Shown: piece after piece, positions 35,485-45,230 of the stretch
Position numbering within the stretch: the stretch's first letter is position 1
Layout of the letters: each line of letters begins with the position of its first letter
Source of the DNA: Candidatus Aminicenantota bacterium
Lineage (GTDB): Bacteria; Acidobacteriota; Aminicenantia; Aminicenantales; Aminicenantaceae
Length of the DNA stretch: 64,000 bases
Direction of reading: 5' to 3'
NCBI GenBank assembly: GCA_020344415.1
Contig: CP070825.1
Coordinates: forward strand, 2,161,781 to 2,225,780
The notes under the pieces: model-generated
Told to the model about the DNA's origin: nothing
Database searches by the model: none
Seen by the model: only the letters and a program-made list of their open reading frames with translations
Made by a program: the position numbers and the translations under genes

Positions 35485-36651
35485 ATGAAATATATCTATC
35501 TTGATGCAATTGCAGGTCTGAGCGGAGACATGATCCTGGGCGCCCTTCTTGATCTGGGCATATCCCCTTCCCTTTTTAGAAAAAAAATGTCTGAGCTGAA
35601 AATCCCTGTGGAAATTCAAATCAGAAAAACAAAGCGCGCCTCGTTGCAAGCTCTCAAGGTGGATGTCAAGGTCAAGCCTAAAAAGACTTCTCCCCGAAAA
35701 TGGTCTGACATCGAAGCCCTCATAAAAAAAAGTTCTTTTTCTGCTGTAGTGAAAAAGAACGCCCTTTCGATTTTCAAGAAGCTCTTCGAAGCTGAAGCAC
35801 TTGTCCACGGTCACAAATTCCAGGAGGCTCATCTCCATGAAGCCGGTGCAGATGATGCGATTGTGGATATATTAGGTTGCTGTTTTCTGGTCGAAGCACT
35901 CAATATATCTCAAATCTATTCCTCACCCCTGAATTTAGGCAGCGGATGGGTCAAAGCGTCACACGGCACCCTTCCCGTTCCTCCTCCTGCAGTGGCCGAG
36001 CTTCTAAAAAAAATTCCTGTCTATTCAGCCTGGGTAAAGGAAGAACTCGTCACGCCCACAGGGGCAGCGATCGTTGCAGCCTTAGTCAAAAAATTCATTC
36101 CTTTTCCAGAAATCACATATGAAAAAATAGGATGTGGAGCCGGAAATCGAGACTTCCATGAATTCCCCAATATATTACGCGTATTCTATGGAGATTTAAG
36201 CGAGTTTCGAGAAGATAAAAAAATTGGCATGATCGAGGCTAATATTGACGACTCCAATCCTCAAGTACTGGCAAGCTTCTTTGATAAGGCTTTCCAAGCA
36301 GGGGCTTTGGATGTTTTTTTCACTCCTATAATTATGAAAAAGAACCGATTGGCAACAAAATTGACCGTGTTATCAGAGATTGGTAAAATAGATTCTCTTA
36401 TCCGTGAAATCTTCAGGGAAACAAGTTCTATAGGAGTCAGATACTTTCCTGTAGAAAGGAGGACTCTGGAGAGAAAGATTAAAAAAATAAGTGTTCTCGG
36501 AGAAAAAGTAGCGATTAAAGTATCTTACCTGGATGGTAAAGAAGTCAATGTTCAGCCTGAATTCTCGCATTGCTTGAAACTGGCCAAAAAAAATAAGCTT
36601 CCAGTTAAAGAAATCATACAGCTTGCATTAAAACTTTTCTATGGAAAGTAG
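35485..36651 (+). CDS. larC: LarC, nickel-inserting enzyme for the lactate racemase cofactor
   Basis: 388 residues as a single frame. MKYIYLDAIAGLSGDMILGALLDLG, LHEAGADDAIVDILG, LGSGWVKASHGTLPVPPPAV and ELVTPTGAAIVAAL are LarC motifs. LarC inserts nickel into the pyridinium-bisthiocarboxylate mononucleotide to give the NPN cofactor. LarB, LarE and LarA are not in the window; they may be elsewhere or LarC may serve another NPN enzyme. Starts 6 bases after cobB. Confidence 0.93.
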   Translation: MKYIYLDAIAGLSGDMILGALLDLGISPSLFRKKMSELKIPVEIQIRKTKRASLQALKVDVKVKPKKTSPRKWSDIEALIKKSSFSAVVKKNALSIFKKLFEAEALVHGHKFQEAHLHEAGADDAIVDILGCCFLVEALNISQIYSSPLNLGSGWVKASHGTLPVPPPAVAELLKKIPVYSAWVKEELVTPTGAAIVAALVKKFIPFPEITYEKIGCGAGNRDFHEFPNILRVFYGDLSEFREDKKIGMIEANIDDSNPQVLASFFDKAFQAGALDVFFTPIIMKKNRLATKLTVLSEIGKIDSLIREIFRETSSIGVRYFPVERRTLERKIKKISVLGEKVAIKVSYLDGKEVNVQPEFSHCLKLAKKNKLPVKEIIQLALKLFYGK

Positions 36652-36676
36652 ATTCCTCCACCCATTGTGATTAATT

Positions 36677-37312
36677 ATGCCTTCAAAAACTACAAGGAAT
36701 AAAGAGACTGTAAAGATTAAGGAGAAAGAAGTGGACCTAAAGAAGATTGAAAGAGGAGTGAAACTCATCTTAGAAGGCGTGGGCGAAGACCCTAAAAGAT
36801 CGGGCCTCAAAGCAACACCTCAAAGAGTAGCTCGCATGTTTTCTGAGATACTTGGTGGAATAATGGAAAATCCTTCCAAACAACTTCAGGTTATTCAAAA
36901 TGAAAAGCACGATGAGATGGTCTTAATCAAAAACATCCCTCTCTATTCTATGTGTGAACATCATCTCCTCCCGTTTGCTGGAGTGGCCCATGTGGCTTAT
37001 ATTCCCAAGGGAGGAAGAATCGTTGGGCTAAGCAAAATTGCCAGGCTGGTAGATACTCTTTCCCGAAGGCTTCAGGTTCAAGAAAGATTAACGAAACAAA
37101 TCGCAGACCTTATTAAGGAACGCTTAAGACCTCTCGGAGTTATGGTGGTCCTCGAAGCTGAACATATGTGCATGTCTATGAGAGGAGCTAAAAAACCTAA
37201 ATCACTGACTGTTACCTCTGCTGTAAGAGGCTCATTCCGCACCAGCAGTGCCACACGATCAGAGGCCATGACTTTGATTAGAGGGGGGATACCCAGTGGA
37301 AAAGAACTTTAA
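36677..37312 (+). CDS. folE: GTP cyclohydrolase I
   Basis: 211 residues with an extra basic N-terminal tail of about 25. The zinc motif [40 protein letters not shown] and [11 protein letters not shown] are diagnostic. It makes dihydroneopterin triphosphate for folate, and possibly queuosine precursors (queA is 5 kb upstream). Its 3-prime end overlaps metG by 17 bases. Confidence 0.96.
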   Translation: MPSKTTRNKETVKIKEKEVDLKKIERGVKLILEGVGEDPKRSGLKATPQRVARMFSEILGGIMENPSKQLQVIQNEKHDEMVLIKNIPLYSMCEHHLLPFAGVAHVAYIPKGGRIVGLSKIARLVDTLSRRLQVQERLTKQIADLIKERLRPLGVMVVLEAEHMCMSMRGAKKPKSLTVTSAVRGSFRTSSATRSEAMTLIRGGIPSGKEL

Positions 37313-39230
37313 TAAAACCTTTTACATCACAACTCCCATCTACTATGTAAATGACATTCCCCATGTCGGACACGCGTATACTACCATCATTGCTGACTCA
37401 ATCACCCGTTTCAAGAAGCTTCTAGGAAGCGATGTCTTCTTCCTTACAGGCACGGATGAACACGGACAGAAAGTGGAAAAGTCAGCAGCAGAAAAAGGAT
37501 TGAAACCCATAGAACTTGCAGATCAAGTAGTAGGGAGGTTTAAAGACCTCTGGAAAGCCCTTAATATATCCTATGACTACTTCATTCGGACAACAGAGCC
37601 TTTTCACGAAAAGGGAGCACAAAAAATCTTTCAAAAGCTCAGAGACAAAGAGGACATTTACAAAGGAATTTATAAGGGATGGTATTGTGTTTCCGATGAG
37701 AACTTTCTGCCTGAAGATGTTCCCCTTGAGGAAGAGGATCATAAAATCTGCCCAGATTGTGGAAAACGCGCAGAAATTGTCTCAGAAGAGTGCTATTTCT
37801 TCAAACTCTCAGCTTATCAGGATCGCCTTCTCGATTTTTACGCTCAAAACTCCACTTTTGTCCGACCTCCCAGCAGGATGAATGAGGTTATAAGCTTTGT
37901 CCGTCAAGGACTCAAGGATTTGAGCATCACCCGTACTACAGTCAGATGGGGCATCCCAGTTCCGGACGACCCTGATCATACTATTTACGTCTGGTTCGAT
38001 GCGCTTCACAACTACTTGACAGGCATTGGCTATGATTGGAATATGGAGCGCTTCGAGAGATTCTGGCCGGCTACAATCCATCTCATCGGCAAGGATATCC
38101 TCAGGTTTCATGCAATTTATTGGCCAGCTTTCCTCATGGCAGCAGAGTTCCCTCTTCCTCAAATCGTGTTCGGCCATGGCTGGTGGCTTAAAGATGAGAC
38201 GAAGATGTCCAAGTCAAAAGGTAATGTCCTTGATCCCCATGTTATCCTGGAGACTTTTGGACCCGACCCTTTGCGCTATTTTCTTCTTAGAGAGATTCCT
38301 ATCGGGCTAGACGGCAACTTTTCACACGAGGGGTTTGTGCATAGAGTTAACTCTGACCTGGCGAATGACCTCGGGAATCTCATCCAGCGTACTCTAACAA
38401 TGATTCAGAACTACTTTAATGGAAAGATTGATGAAATAGATGAAGAAAACAAAAGGGATGAAATACTTCGTCAGGGATTTAAGAGTCTCAAGGAAAAAGT
38501 CTTCCAGTTCTACGAGGATTATGCCATAAACAGGGCACTCGAAGAAATCTGGGCCTATATAAATTCTGTGAATAAGTATCTGGCAGATAATGAACCCTGG
38601 AAACTAGCCAAGGATTCCACACAAAGAAAAAGACTGGGCAGGGTTCTTTTCCAGGCTACAGCAGCCATTAGAGCTATCAGTTATTTTATATCCCCTGTTA
38701 TGCCAGAATCATCAGCAAAAATCTGGGACTATCTCGGAGAAGAAAAGCCTATACAGGAAAAAATGTTCTCTGAATTGAAATTCGAAGACTTTAAATTGGA
38801 ACAAAAAATCAAAAAACCCAGGCCTCTTTTCCCAAGAGTTGTCTTACAGGATTTTTTGAAGGAGGAGGCGACCCCGCCTGCTCAACCAAAGATGGAGGAA
38901 AAAATGGAATACGTCACTTTTGATGAATTTAAAAGGATGAATCTCAGAGTGGGAGAAATCCTGAATGCAGAAAAAGTGGAGGGAACAGATAAACTCGTTA
39001 AGCTTGAAGTAGACATCGGCACTGAAAAAAGAACGATGGTAGCAGGAGTAGCTGACGTCTACTCTCCTGATGAATTGGTGGGAAAAAAGATAATGGTGAT
39101 AGTAAATCTGAAACCCGCTGTTATAAGAGGAATTGAATCACAGGGAATGCTCTTAGCAGCAGAGGTGGAGGGAAAGGCAACAATACCTTTCTTCCCTGAG
39201 GATGTTCCCACCGGAGCCAGGGTTTTATAA
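37296..39230 (+). CDS. metG: Methionyl-tRNA synthetase with C-terminal tRNA-binding domain
   Basis: 644 residues from GTG 37296. [20 protein letters not shown] with the HIGH-type motif, DEHGQKV, a small zinc knuckle (CPDCGKR plus EECY), [11 protein letters not shown] and KMSKSKGNV are present. The last 100 residues are an EMAP II-like tRNA-binding domain ([24 protein letters not shown]). GAGGGGGGA precedes the start. This is the type with a fused C-terminal domain. Confidence 0.97.
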   Translation: MEKNFNKTFYITTPIYYVNDIPHVGHAYTTIIADSITRFKKLLGSDVFFLTGTDEHGQKVEKSAAEKGLKPIELADQVVGRFKDLWKALNISYDYFIRTTEPFHEKGAQKIFQKLRDKEDIYKGIYKGWYCVSDENFLPEDVPLEEEDHKICPDCGKRAEIVSEECYFFKLSAYQDRLLDFYAQNSTFVRPPSRMNEVISFVRQGLKDLSITRTTVRWGIPVPDDPDHTIYVWFDALHNYLTGIGYDWNMERFERFWPATIHLIGKDILRFHAIYWPAFLMAAEFPLPQIVFGHGWWLKDETKMSKSKGNVLDPHVILETFGPDPLRYFLLREIPIGLDGNFSHEGFVHRVNSDLANDLGNLIQRTLTMIQNYFNGKIDEIDEENKRDEILRQGFKSLKEKVFQFYEDYAINRALEEIWAYINSVNKYLADNEPWKLAKDSTQRKRLGRVLFQATAAIRAISYFISPVMPESSAKIWDYLGEEKPIQEKMFSELKFEDFKLEQKIKKPRPLFPRVVLQDFLKEEATPPAQPKMEEKMEYVTFDEFKRMNLRVGEILNAEKVEGTDKLVKLEVDIGTEKRTMVAGVADVYSPDELVGKKIMVIVNLKPAVIRGIESQGMLLAAEVEGKATIPFFPEDVPTGARVL

Positions 39231-39334
39231 TCTATCAGTTTTGAAACGCTCTGATACCTTGTTCTGAACAGAAGCACAAAGAATCAAGAAATTGAGGTTA
39301 TCCCAAAGTGACAGGATATAAAATGGGAATAAAA

Positions 39335-39514
39335 GGAGCAAGGTAATGTCGGAGCGGCATTGAAGATTTAGCCTTCCCGAGGCGTTCTTCGAGGGAATCC
39401 AGCGAAGCCGGACACCGAGTATGTCTGAGCGCAGCGAGTTACGCAGGTGCCGAGAAGGGCGGTGAGGGAATGGCGTTAAAAATCTGAACTAGAGCGGAGA
39501 CATCACCCTGCTCC
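39335..39514. repeat. Family D structured element, short copy
   Basis: Outer arms GGAGCAAGGTAATGTC (39335-39350) and GACATCACCCTGCTCC (39499-39514) pair over 16 positions including G-T pairs. Core 39358-39489 starts and ends like the copy at 20596-20797. Internal helices: TCCAGC-GAA-GCCGGA (39398-39412, one mismatch), CACC/GGTG (39413-39416 with 39446-39449) and an apical GCG/CGC. No gene is seen between metG and tsaC. Confidence 0.75.
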
Positions 39515-39591
39515 TATTGATAATCTTGATTTAATCCCATTATTCAGGAATAAAGCCAATAAATTAAGTACTGTGTTCCCCTAACTCTTTC

Positions 39592-40239
39592 TTATAGAAA
39601 TTTTTTCAATTGATTGCGAGAGACGGCTCCCACCCTCAGGATTTTCAGCTTTTCTGAAGTCAGGTCAATAACTGTCGAGGGCAGCTTTCCCCTGGTTTCC
39701 CCTCCATCCACAATGAGGTCAACCTTTCCATAGAATGTTTCTTTTACCTCCTCTATGCGTGTGAATCCCCTCTCTCCTGAAATATTTGCACTGGTAGCTG
39801 TTATCGGAATTCCATTTTCTCTCACTAGCTTTCTTAGCCAGGACATATCCGGCAGGCGAATTCCGATGGAGGCTCCAGCACCCAGCAAATATTCAGAAAA
39901 TTTGGCAGAGGCTTGGAGTATTATAGTTAGAGGTCCAGGCCAGAATTCATCGGCTATTTGCCAGAAAACATGAGGTATGTTAAAAACGATCTCTTGCATC
40001 ATTTCTATGTCAGAAACAACAATTGAAAGAGGCTTCGATGGCTTTCTTCCTTTAAGCTTGTAAATCCTTTGAATAGCATTTTCCGAAAAACAATTTGCGC
40101 CCAATCCATAAAAAGTATCTGTTGGGTAGGCTATAATCCCTTCCCTCTGTAATATCTCAGCAATAACTTTTATTTTTTCCAGCTCTATCATATGGGGAGC
40201 TATCTTGACTATCTGAGTTTGAATATCCATATTTATCAA
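39592..40239 (-). CDS. tsaC: Threonylcarbamoyl-AMP synthase (Sua5/YciO/YrdC)
   Basis: 215 residues. GGIIAYPTDTFYGLGANCFSE-type N-terminus, KLKGRKPSKPLSIVVSD, PGPLTIIL and GIRLPD, then STVIDLTS. It makes threonylcarbamoyl-AMP for the t6A modification of tRNAs that read ANN codons. The family has paralogues (YciO) without this role, so the name is likely but not certain. Its convergent neighbour is metG. Confidence 0.92.
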   Translation of the reverse strand: MINMDIQTQIVKIAPHMIELEKIKVIAEILQREGIIAYPTDTFYGLGANCFSENAIQRIYKLKGRKPSKPLSIVVSDIEMMQEIVFNIPHVFWQIADEFWPGPLTIILQASAKFSEYLLGAGASIGIRLPDMSWLRKLVRENGIPITATSANISGERGFTRIEEVKETFYGKVDLIVDGGETRGKLPSTVIDLTSEKLKILRVGAVSRNQLKKFL

Positions 40240-40497
40240 TATTTATAGTAAGAGCTAAAGGGCAAATATGCAAGACAAAGAAAAAATAAGAAAAAGTAGC
40301 CTAGAAAAGGGAATCTCCCCTTTATTTACTTGACTATAATTGTTATCTGATTTATAAACATGTATTTAACCAGGTATAATTTGGAAAAGAGGACAATTGA
40401 CCTTTTTAAAGCACAAAGCACTTTCGATTTTCGCCTGGAAAATTTATTTTCAGCTTGGCATAAATCTTGCTCTATATTCAACGGAAGGAGAATTTAA

Positions 40498-41265
40498 ATG
40501 AAAAGAAAACTTATTCTTTTAACAGTATTATTTCTTCTGGTTCCTGGTCTTGGCTTCTCGGATATGTTCACTTTTAAAGTGGGGTATTTCATCCCCCGTG
40601 CTTCAAGCGACCTCTGGCAGGATGAATTTGACCAGATGGACTTCAATAAAAGTAACTTCCAGAATACAAACTTCAGCTTTGCCTATGAGTATTTTCTCGC
40701 ACCGCAATTAAGCGTTGTCCTAGGCATTGACAGTTACTCCAAGAACAAGCTTGGAAGCTACATTGGTTTTGTTGGCTATCAGTTAGTAGAGGGAGACTTT
40801 GCTTTCCCAGACGATTATGAAGGAGACTATATCCCTGGCCACGTATTCAGTGTCTCCATCACCCCCATCCAGCTATCTTTAAAACTCACTCCAACGGGCA
40901 GAAGGAACAAAATAACCCCCTATGTAGGCGGGGGCATCGGGCTCTATATCTGGAATGTAAAGCTTTATGGCGACTTAATCGATTTCTCCGAGGAGTGGTA
41001 TTATGAAGATCCGGATGTTGGTGATATTGTGATTTTCCCGATCTGGTCCGTAGATGCCAGAGAAGAAAATAAACTCGCAATAGGATACCACGTCTTTGGT
41101 GGATTTATGATGCCTATTGCTAGAAGAATAACCATTGATGTGGAATTCAAATATAGCGCTGCCAAAGGAAATTTCTCGGAAGACTCTTTGACTGGATTCG
41201 AAGGCTTTGAACCTTTTGACCTCGGAGGGTACCAGATCTCGGCAGGCATCAATTACTGGTTCTAA
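40498..41265 (+). CDS. Outer-membrane beta-barrel protein, unknown role
   Basis: 255 residues with a signal peptide (about 1-21) and a GGAAGGAGAA ribosome binding site. FTFKVGYFIPRASSDLW after cleavage, strands such as NTNFSFAYEYFLAPQLSVVLGID, LTPYVGGGIGLYIW-like KITPYVGGGIGLYIWNVKL, and a C-terminal YQISAGINYWF ending in Phe fit an OmpW/porin-like 8-10-stranded barrel. The ligand is unknown. Ends shortly before a family F motif at 41276. Confidence 0.8.
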   Translation: MKRKLILLTVLFLLVPGLGFSDMFTFKVGYFIPRASSDLWQDEFDQMDFNKSNFQNTNFSFAYEYFLAPQLSVVLGIDSYSKNKLGSYIGFVGYQLVEGDFAFPDDYEGDYIPGHVFSVSITPIQLSLKLTPTGRRNKITPYVGGGIGLYIWNVKLYGDLIDFSEEWYYEDPDVGDIVIFPIWSVDAREENKLAIGYHVFGGFMMPIARRITIDVEFKYSAAKGNFSEDSLTGFEGFEPFDLGGYQISAGINYWF

Positions 41266-41287
41266 GATGTTCTTTAACCTGGATTAT

Positions 41288-41803
41288 TCAATATTTATCG
41301 TATGAGAAAATCTCATCAAGAGATTTTCGTCCTCGAAAAGGTGGGTCCTCATCAGGATAGCCTAAAGGAGTCAATGCCAAGACTTTTACACTTTCGGGAA
41401 CGTTCAGTATAGACTTGACTGCCTCCTCCTCAAAAGAACCTACCCAGCATGTCCCCAAGCCATCTTCATGGGCCTGGAGGATAAGATGTTCTAATGCAAT
41501 AGTGACATCTACAGGCCATGATTTCATGTATCGACCCATCTTGGAATAACACTCATCAGGAAAGCCACAGGCGACAACGATAATGGGCGCTTCAGCTATA
41601 AAAAACTGGCCTGCAGAAGCATGGACCAACCTGTTTTTCAATTCTTTATCTCTAACAATGACAAACTTCCAGGGCTGAAGATTCTTTCCCGATGGGGCTA
41701 AACGTGCTGCCTCAAGCACTCGTTGAAGGACATCTTCTGGAATAGGGTCTTCCTTATACTTCCTAATGCTTCGTCTTTTTTGGATAACCTCTAAAACTTT
41801 CAT
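41288..41803 (-). CDS. Nitroreductase-family flavoprotein
   Basis: 171 residues from ATG 41803, which has GGAGGG just upstream; the frame is open to 41902 but that would overlap the next gene. VIQKRRSIRKYKEDPIPEDV, ARLAPSGKNLQPWKFVIV, LEHLILQAHEDGLGTCWVG and LALTPLGYPDEDPPFRGRK are the family motifs. These FMN enzymes reduce nitro, quinone or other compounds; the substrate is unknown. Confidence 0.92.
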   Translation of the reverse strand: MKVLEVIQKRRSIRKYKEDPIPEDVLQRVLEAARLAPSGKNLQPWKFVIVRDKELKNRLVHASAGQFFIAEAPIIVVACGFPDECYSKMGRYMKSWPVDVTIALEHLILQAHEDGLGTCWVGSFEEEAVKSILNVPESVKVLALTPLGYPDEDPPFRGRKSLDEIFSYDKY

Positions 41804-41825
41804 TTTCCCTCCGTTTCTCATACTT

Positions 41826-42665
41826 CTATCCCAGTTTATATTTATCTCTGATCCTTGAATATTTTTGGGCTTCTGCGAGTTTATTTCTCTTTTTAAACCC
41901 ACTAACTAAAATCTCGCACTTCCTTACTATCTCCTGTTTGACAAGCGTTTCCTGGGGTTGTGTCAAGTTCATTAGCAGAGCTTTCTCCAAGGCCCTAATC
42001 CTGAATCTGTCCATCCCCCAGTACTTTCGAGAAAGCTGGTCAGGATGACCTCCTCTTTTAATGATCAAAGGCTTTGATATCAAGTGAATGGGATATCTCT
42101 GAGCAAGTCGGATGCCAAAATCATAATCCTCGCAGGCTGGAAGCTCTTCATCGAAAACTCCAATCTCATCAAAAACCTCTCTCCTGAAAAGAGTCGCAGA
42201 GAGGCTTAACAGACAGAGAGGAAGAACATTATCAAAAATCCAGCCTGAATACTTCTTGTGCTTTTTCTTGGGATTAACAAAAATTCCTTTTCTTATCCAG
42301 ACCTCTTCGGTGTAACAAACCTTTGCTTTGGGGAATGCTTTCATAAAACTCATCTGAATACTTATCTTTTCTCTTTTCCAGAGGTCGTCAGAATCTAAGA
42401 AAGCGATGAATTCACCCTTAGCGAGACCGAGACCCCGATTACGCGCAGCGCTTATCCCCTTATTCTCCTGGAAACAATATTTCACACTGTCTTCAAAGGA
42501 TTCTACAATTTCCTTCGTGTTATCTGTAGAACCATCATCTATTATTAAAAGCTCATAGCTATCAGAAGAGTCTCGAGCAGTAAAATAATCCTGTGTCAGT
42601 ATGGATTGGATGGCTTCTCTAAGAGAATGGGCTCGGTTGTAGGTTGGAATAATAATGCTTATCAT
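41826..42665 (-). CDS. Family 2 glycosyltransferase
   Basis: 279 residues. ISIIIPTYNRAHSLREAIQSIL, YELLIIDDGSTDNTKEIV, FIAFLDSDDLW (nucleotide-sugar D-x-D) and ACEDYDFGIRLAQRY are the GT2 core. No membrane helices. It probably adds a sugar to a surface polysaccharide or lipid. No other glycosyltransferase or export gene is adjacent; galE is 2.5 kb away. Confidence 0.92.
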   Translation of the reverse strand: MISIIIPTYNRAHSLREAIQSILTQDYFTARDSSDSYELLIIDDGSTDNTKEIVESFEDSVKYCFQENKGISAARNRGLGLAKGEFIAFLDSDDLWKREKISIQMSFMKAFPKAKVCYTEEVWIRKGIFVNPKKKHKKYSGWIFDNVLPLCLLSLSATLFRREVFDEIGVFDEELPACEDYDFGIRLAQRYPIHLISKPLIIKRGGHPDQLSRKYWGMDRFRIRALEKALLMNLTQPQETLVKQEIVRKCEILVSGFKKRNKLAEAQKYSRIRDKYKLG

Positions 42666-42757
42666 TGAAGGAAAAACACTTATCCTGAATTATTCATAAA
42701 AAATGCCGATACTTTTTATTATTTCAGCAATCTTGGCTCGTGAATAATCCAGGTGAT

Positions 42758-43606
42758 TCAAGATGTTCTGGAGATATTGATTTTTTTGCTTTTGCCAAAC
42801 GGAACTTTCAGCCTCCCCCAAACGGTCCGAATCTCCACTTCACCTGTTACACTGCAAGTGACAGATGGTTGATGAAGGGCGTTATATACATCCTTTCCTA
42901 CATCAAAGAATTCTACTAGAACTGGGAGCAAAAAAACTCTTTTATCGAGGCTTTTGATATTTTTATCCCCGCTTATCTCTCCCCTGCCAATCGGCTTCTC
43001 TCCTAAGTTCAGGCGATAACTTATTCTATCCACTATAAGCTCAAACACGTTTCTATTTTCAAAGGAAATATCAAAAGCTAAATCTGCTCCCCCTATGGTT
43101 ATCTCTTGAACCTTAAGAGAAACGATATCAAGCTCCGGAGGTTTAAATATCGGAAATTCGCCACTAAAAGCGAAGGGGAGCCTGCCTTTCTCTTTTCTTC
43201 CATCGGAAAACGTCATGCCTCCTGTCAAATAACACTGTGCCTTATTATACTCTTCTGCCTCTTTCACTATCTCAAAAAGATGGGTGTAGGTGATTTTCAC
43301 CGGAAGAGAGATAAGAGAATCTCCTTTGGCCCCGATTTCTATCTGTTCCTCTAAAGAAGTCTGTAATTGAAGGTACTCTTGTTGATTGACTACAAAGCGA
43401 TAATCATACTTAGAAAGGTAGTAGGACGATGAAGAGGAATTGGCAATATTGATATAAAAAACTAGGGAAAGACCAGAGGTTGAAAACTCTCGAATCCTTT
43501 TCGCTTTAAGAGATATGCTGAGATCTTTTCCCAATGATTTTGGAAGTGCAAAGCTTACAAAGATCAAAAAAAAGAGCAGCCATAGAGAAATTTTTTTTCT
43601 CGGCAT
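42758..43606 (-). CDS. LEA14/WHy-like secreted protein
   Basis: The frame runs to 43627; ATG 43606 is chosen because GAGG lies 9 bases before it, with ATG 43612 possible. About 282 residues with a signal peptide (WLLFFLIFVSFALP). The mature part looks like two beta-sandwich domains of the water-stress/LEA14 kind: LKAKRIREFSTSGLSLVFYINIANSS and LKVQEITIGGADLAFDISFENRN, each followed by Y-x-L and RGEI/GGM-type strands. The role of such bacterial proteins is not established. Confidence 0.65.
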   Translation of the reverse strand: MPRKKISLWLLFFLIFVSFALPKSLGKDLSISLKAKRIREFSTSGLSLVFYINIANSSSSSYYLSKYDYRFVVNQQEYLQLQTSLEEQIEIGAKGDSLISLPVKITYTHLFEIVKEAEEYNKAQCYLTGGMTFSDGRKEKGRLPFAFSGEFPIFKPPELDIVSLKVQEITIGGADLAFDISFENRNVFELIVDRISYRLNLGEKPIGRGEISGDKNIKSLDKRVFLLPVLVEFFDVGKDVYNALHQPSVTCSVTGEVEIRTVWGRLKVPFGKSKKINISRTS

Positions 43607-43748
43607 ATTCATTGTCCTCGAAGCCACTAGGATACACCAATGACTCTAAAAAAGAAAGAGGACGTGCCCAAAAGCACTATCCTAAACGTGTCATTTTTGG
43701 GCTGAGAGTAGTCATTGATATATAGGGGATTGATTTATAAAGCTCCAT

Positions 43749-45230
43749 GTGAATAATAAAAACAAAGAGGATTATCGGAAGAATATGAAAAAACTACAGG
43801 CTGAGTTCCGAGAAAAAGAATTTTTTATCCGCCATTTTGGCAAAGAAGCCTATGCTGTTGGAGGATATGTACGTGATCTTACCAGACGAATTCCCTCACA
43901 TGAGATCGACATCTTGATTACTCATCATCCTCTTGAAAAAATAATAGAAAAAATCAAACCTTATGGTAAAGTCAACCTGGTGGGAAAGAGCTTTGGAATT
44001 ATCAAATTTACAATTGACGGTATAACCTATGATATAGCTCTGCCAAGGAAAGAAACGCCAAAAAGAACCAAGGTCAAAAGTCATAAAGATTTCATCATCT
44101 CTGCCGATTTCAATCTTCCTATCGAAAAAGACCTGGAACGAAGAGATTTCCGTTGCAATAGCATCGCTTTAAGGCTTGCAGATGAGAAAATCATTGATCC
44201 GTTCGATGGGATTAAAGATATTAAAGAGAAAATAATCCGACTGACAAATCCCCAGTCATTTCCCGATGATCCTCTACGCGTCCTACGAGTTGCTCGTTTC
44301 GCTTCTGTCCTTGGGTTTACAGTAGATCCTGAAATATATGAAATCTCAAAGGGAATCGATTTGACCGGGCTCAGTGAAGAGAGAATAAACGAGGAGATAT
44401 TCAAAATTTTGCTTCTTTCCCCTTTTCCTTCGGTGGGCCTCGAAGAATTATTCAAACTCAGCGTTTTACGCCAGCTCTTCCCTGAGCTCTACATCCTTTC
44501 CCTTTCTGTGCAAGATGCTATCTTCCATCCAGAGAGAGATCCCTATGGACATCACTCTGTCTGGTATCACACAAAACTCACTGTTGACCAGGCCAAGAGG
44601 CTGGCGAACTATTTTAAATTAAGCCAAGAAAAAAAGCTCGCCCTTCTCCTGGCCGCCCTTTATCATGATGTAGGAAAGCCCGCAACAGTCCAGTGGGAAT
44701 TCAAAAGAGGAAGGATGGTCATCACAAACAATGGCCATGATATAGCCAGCGAGAAAATCACAAAAAAAATATTCAGCCGGTTCAAAATCTTCTCCTGGAA
44801 CGGTTTCAATTTGAGAAAGATGGTCCCTCTCCTCATAAGAGCTCATCATCGGGCATCAGAACTGTGGCAGAACAGAGAGGTCGTCACCAAAAAAGCCTTC
44901 AATCGCCTAGCTGCAGATGTCAACGGGGAAATCGAGCTTCTCATTTGCCTCGATGCAGCCGATAGAGGAGGGAGAAATGAAAAGCCGCTTAAGGGATTAG
45001 ACACAGGAGGAAAATGGCTTCTGAGAAAATTTAAGGAGCTGAAAGTATCCAAAGAGTCCATTAAACCTCTAATCATGGGAAGAGATTTAATAAAAATGGG
45101 AGTTGCTCCTGGACCACCCATTGGAAAGATTCTTAAAAGGCTTTACAGGCTCCAGATCGACAATGAATTTGAAACAAAAGCCGAAGGATTGAAGACTGCA
45201 AAAAAATTGATCGAAAAGGAAAGCATATGA
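43749..45230 (+). CDS. CCA-adding/poly(A) polymerase-family tRNA nucleotidyltransferase with HD domain
   Basis: 493 residues from GTG 43749, with ATG 43785 an alternative. AVGGYVRDLTRR is the nucleotidyltransferase glycine motif; the metal motif that usually reads D-x-D is EID here (SHEIDILIT). RRDFRCNSIALRL, PDDPLRVLRVARFASVLGF and the HD-domain motif LYHDVGKPATV follow. It probably repairs or completes tRNA 3-prime CCA ends. The 3-prime end overlaps galE by 4 bases. Confidence 0.92.
   Translation: MNNKNKEDYRKNMKKLQAEFREKEFFIRHFGKEAYAVGGYVRDLTRRIPSHEIDILITHHPLEKIIEKIKPYGKVNLVGKSFGIIKFTIDGITYDIALPRKETPKRTKVKSHKDFIISADFNLPIEKDLERRDFRCNSIALRLADEKIIDPFDGIKDIKEKIIRLTNPQSFPDDPLRVLRVARFASVLGFTVDPEIYEISKGIDLTGLSEERINEEIFKILLLSPFPSVGLEELFKLSVLRQLFPELYILSLSVQDAIFHPERDPYGHHSVWYHTKLTVDQAKRLANYFKLSQEKKLALLLAALYHDVGKPATVQWEFKRGRMVITNNGHDIASEKITKKIFSRFKIFSWNGFNLRKMVPLLIRAHHRASELWQNREVVTKKAFNRLAADVNGEIELLICLDAADRGGRNEKPLKGLDTGGKWLLRKFKELKVSKESIKPLIMGRDLIKMGVAPGPPIGKILKRLYRLQIDNEFETKAEGLKTAKKLIEKESI

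Larger units (their letters stand above)
41276..42754. repeat. Family F motif as inverted pair around two genes
   Basis: ACCTGGATTATTCA at 41277-41290 and TGAATAATCCAGGT at 42740-42753 are perfect 14-bp inverted repeats about 1.45 kb apart. They enclose the nitroreductase and glycosyltransferase genes. A third copy of the motif sits inside the longer repeat at 6498-6530, whose near-identical inverted partner is at 42684-42715. This could be the ends of a mobile unit or a small repeat by chance. Confidence 0.5.
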
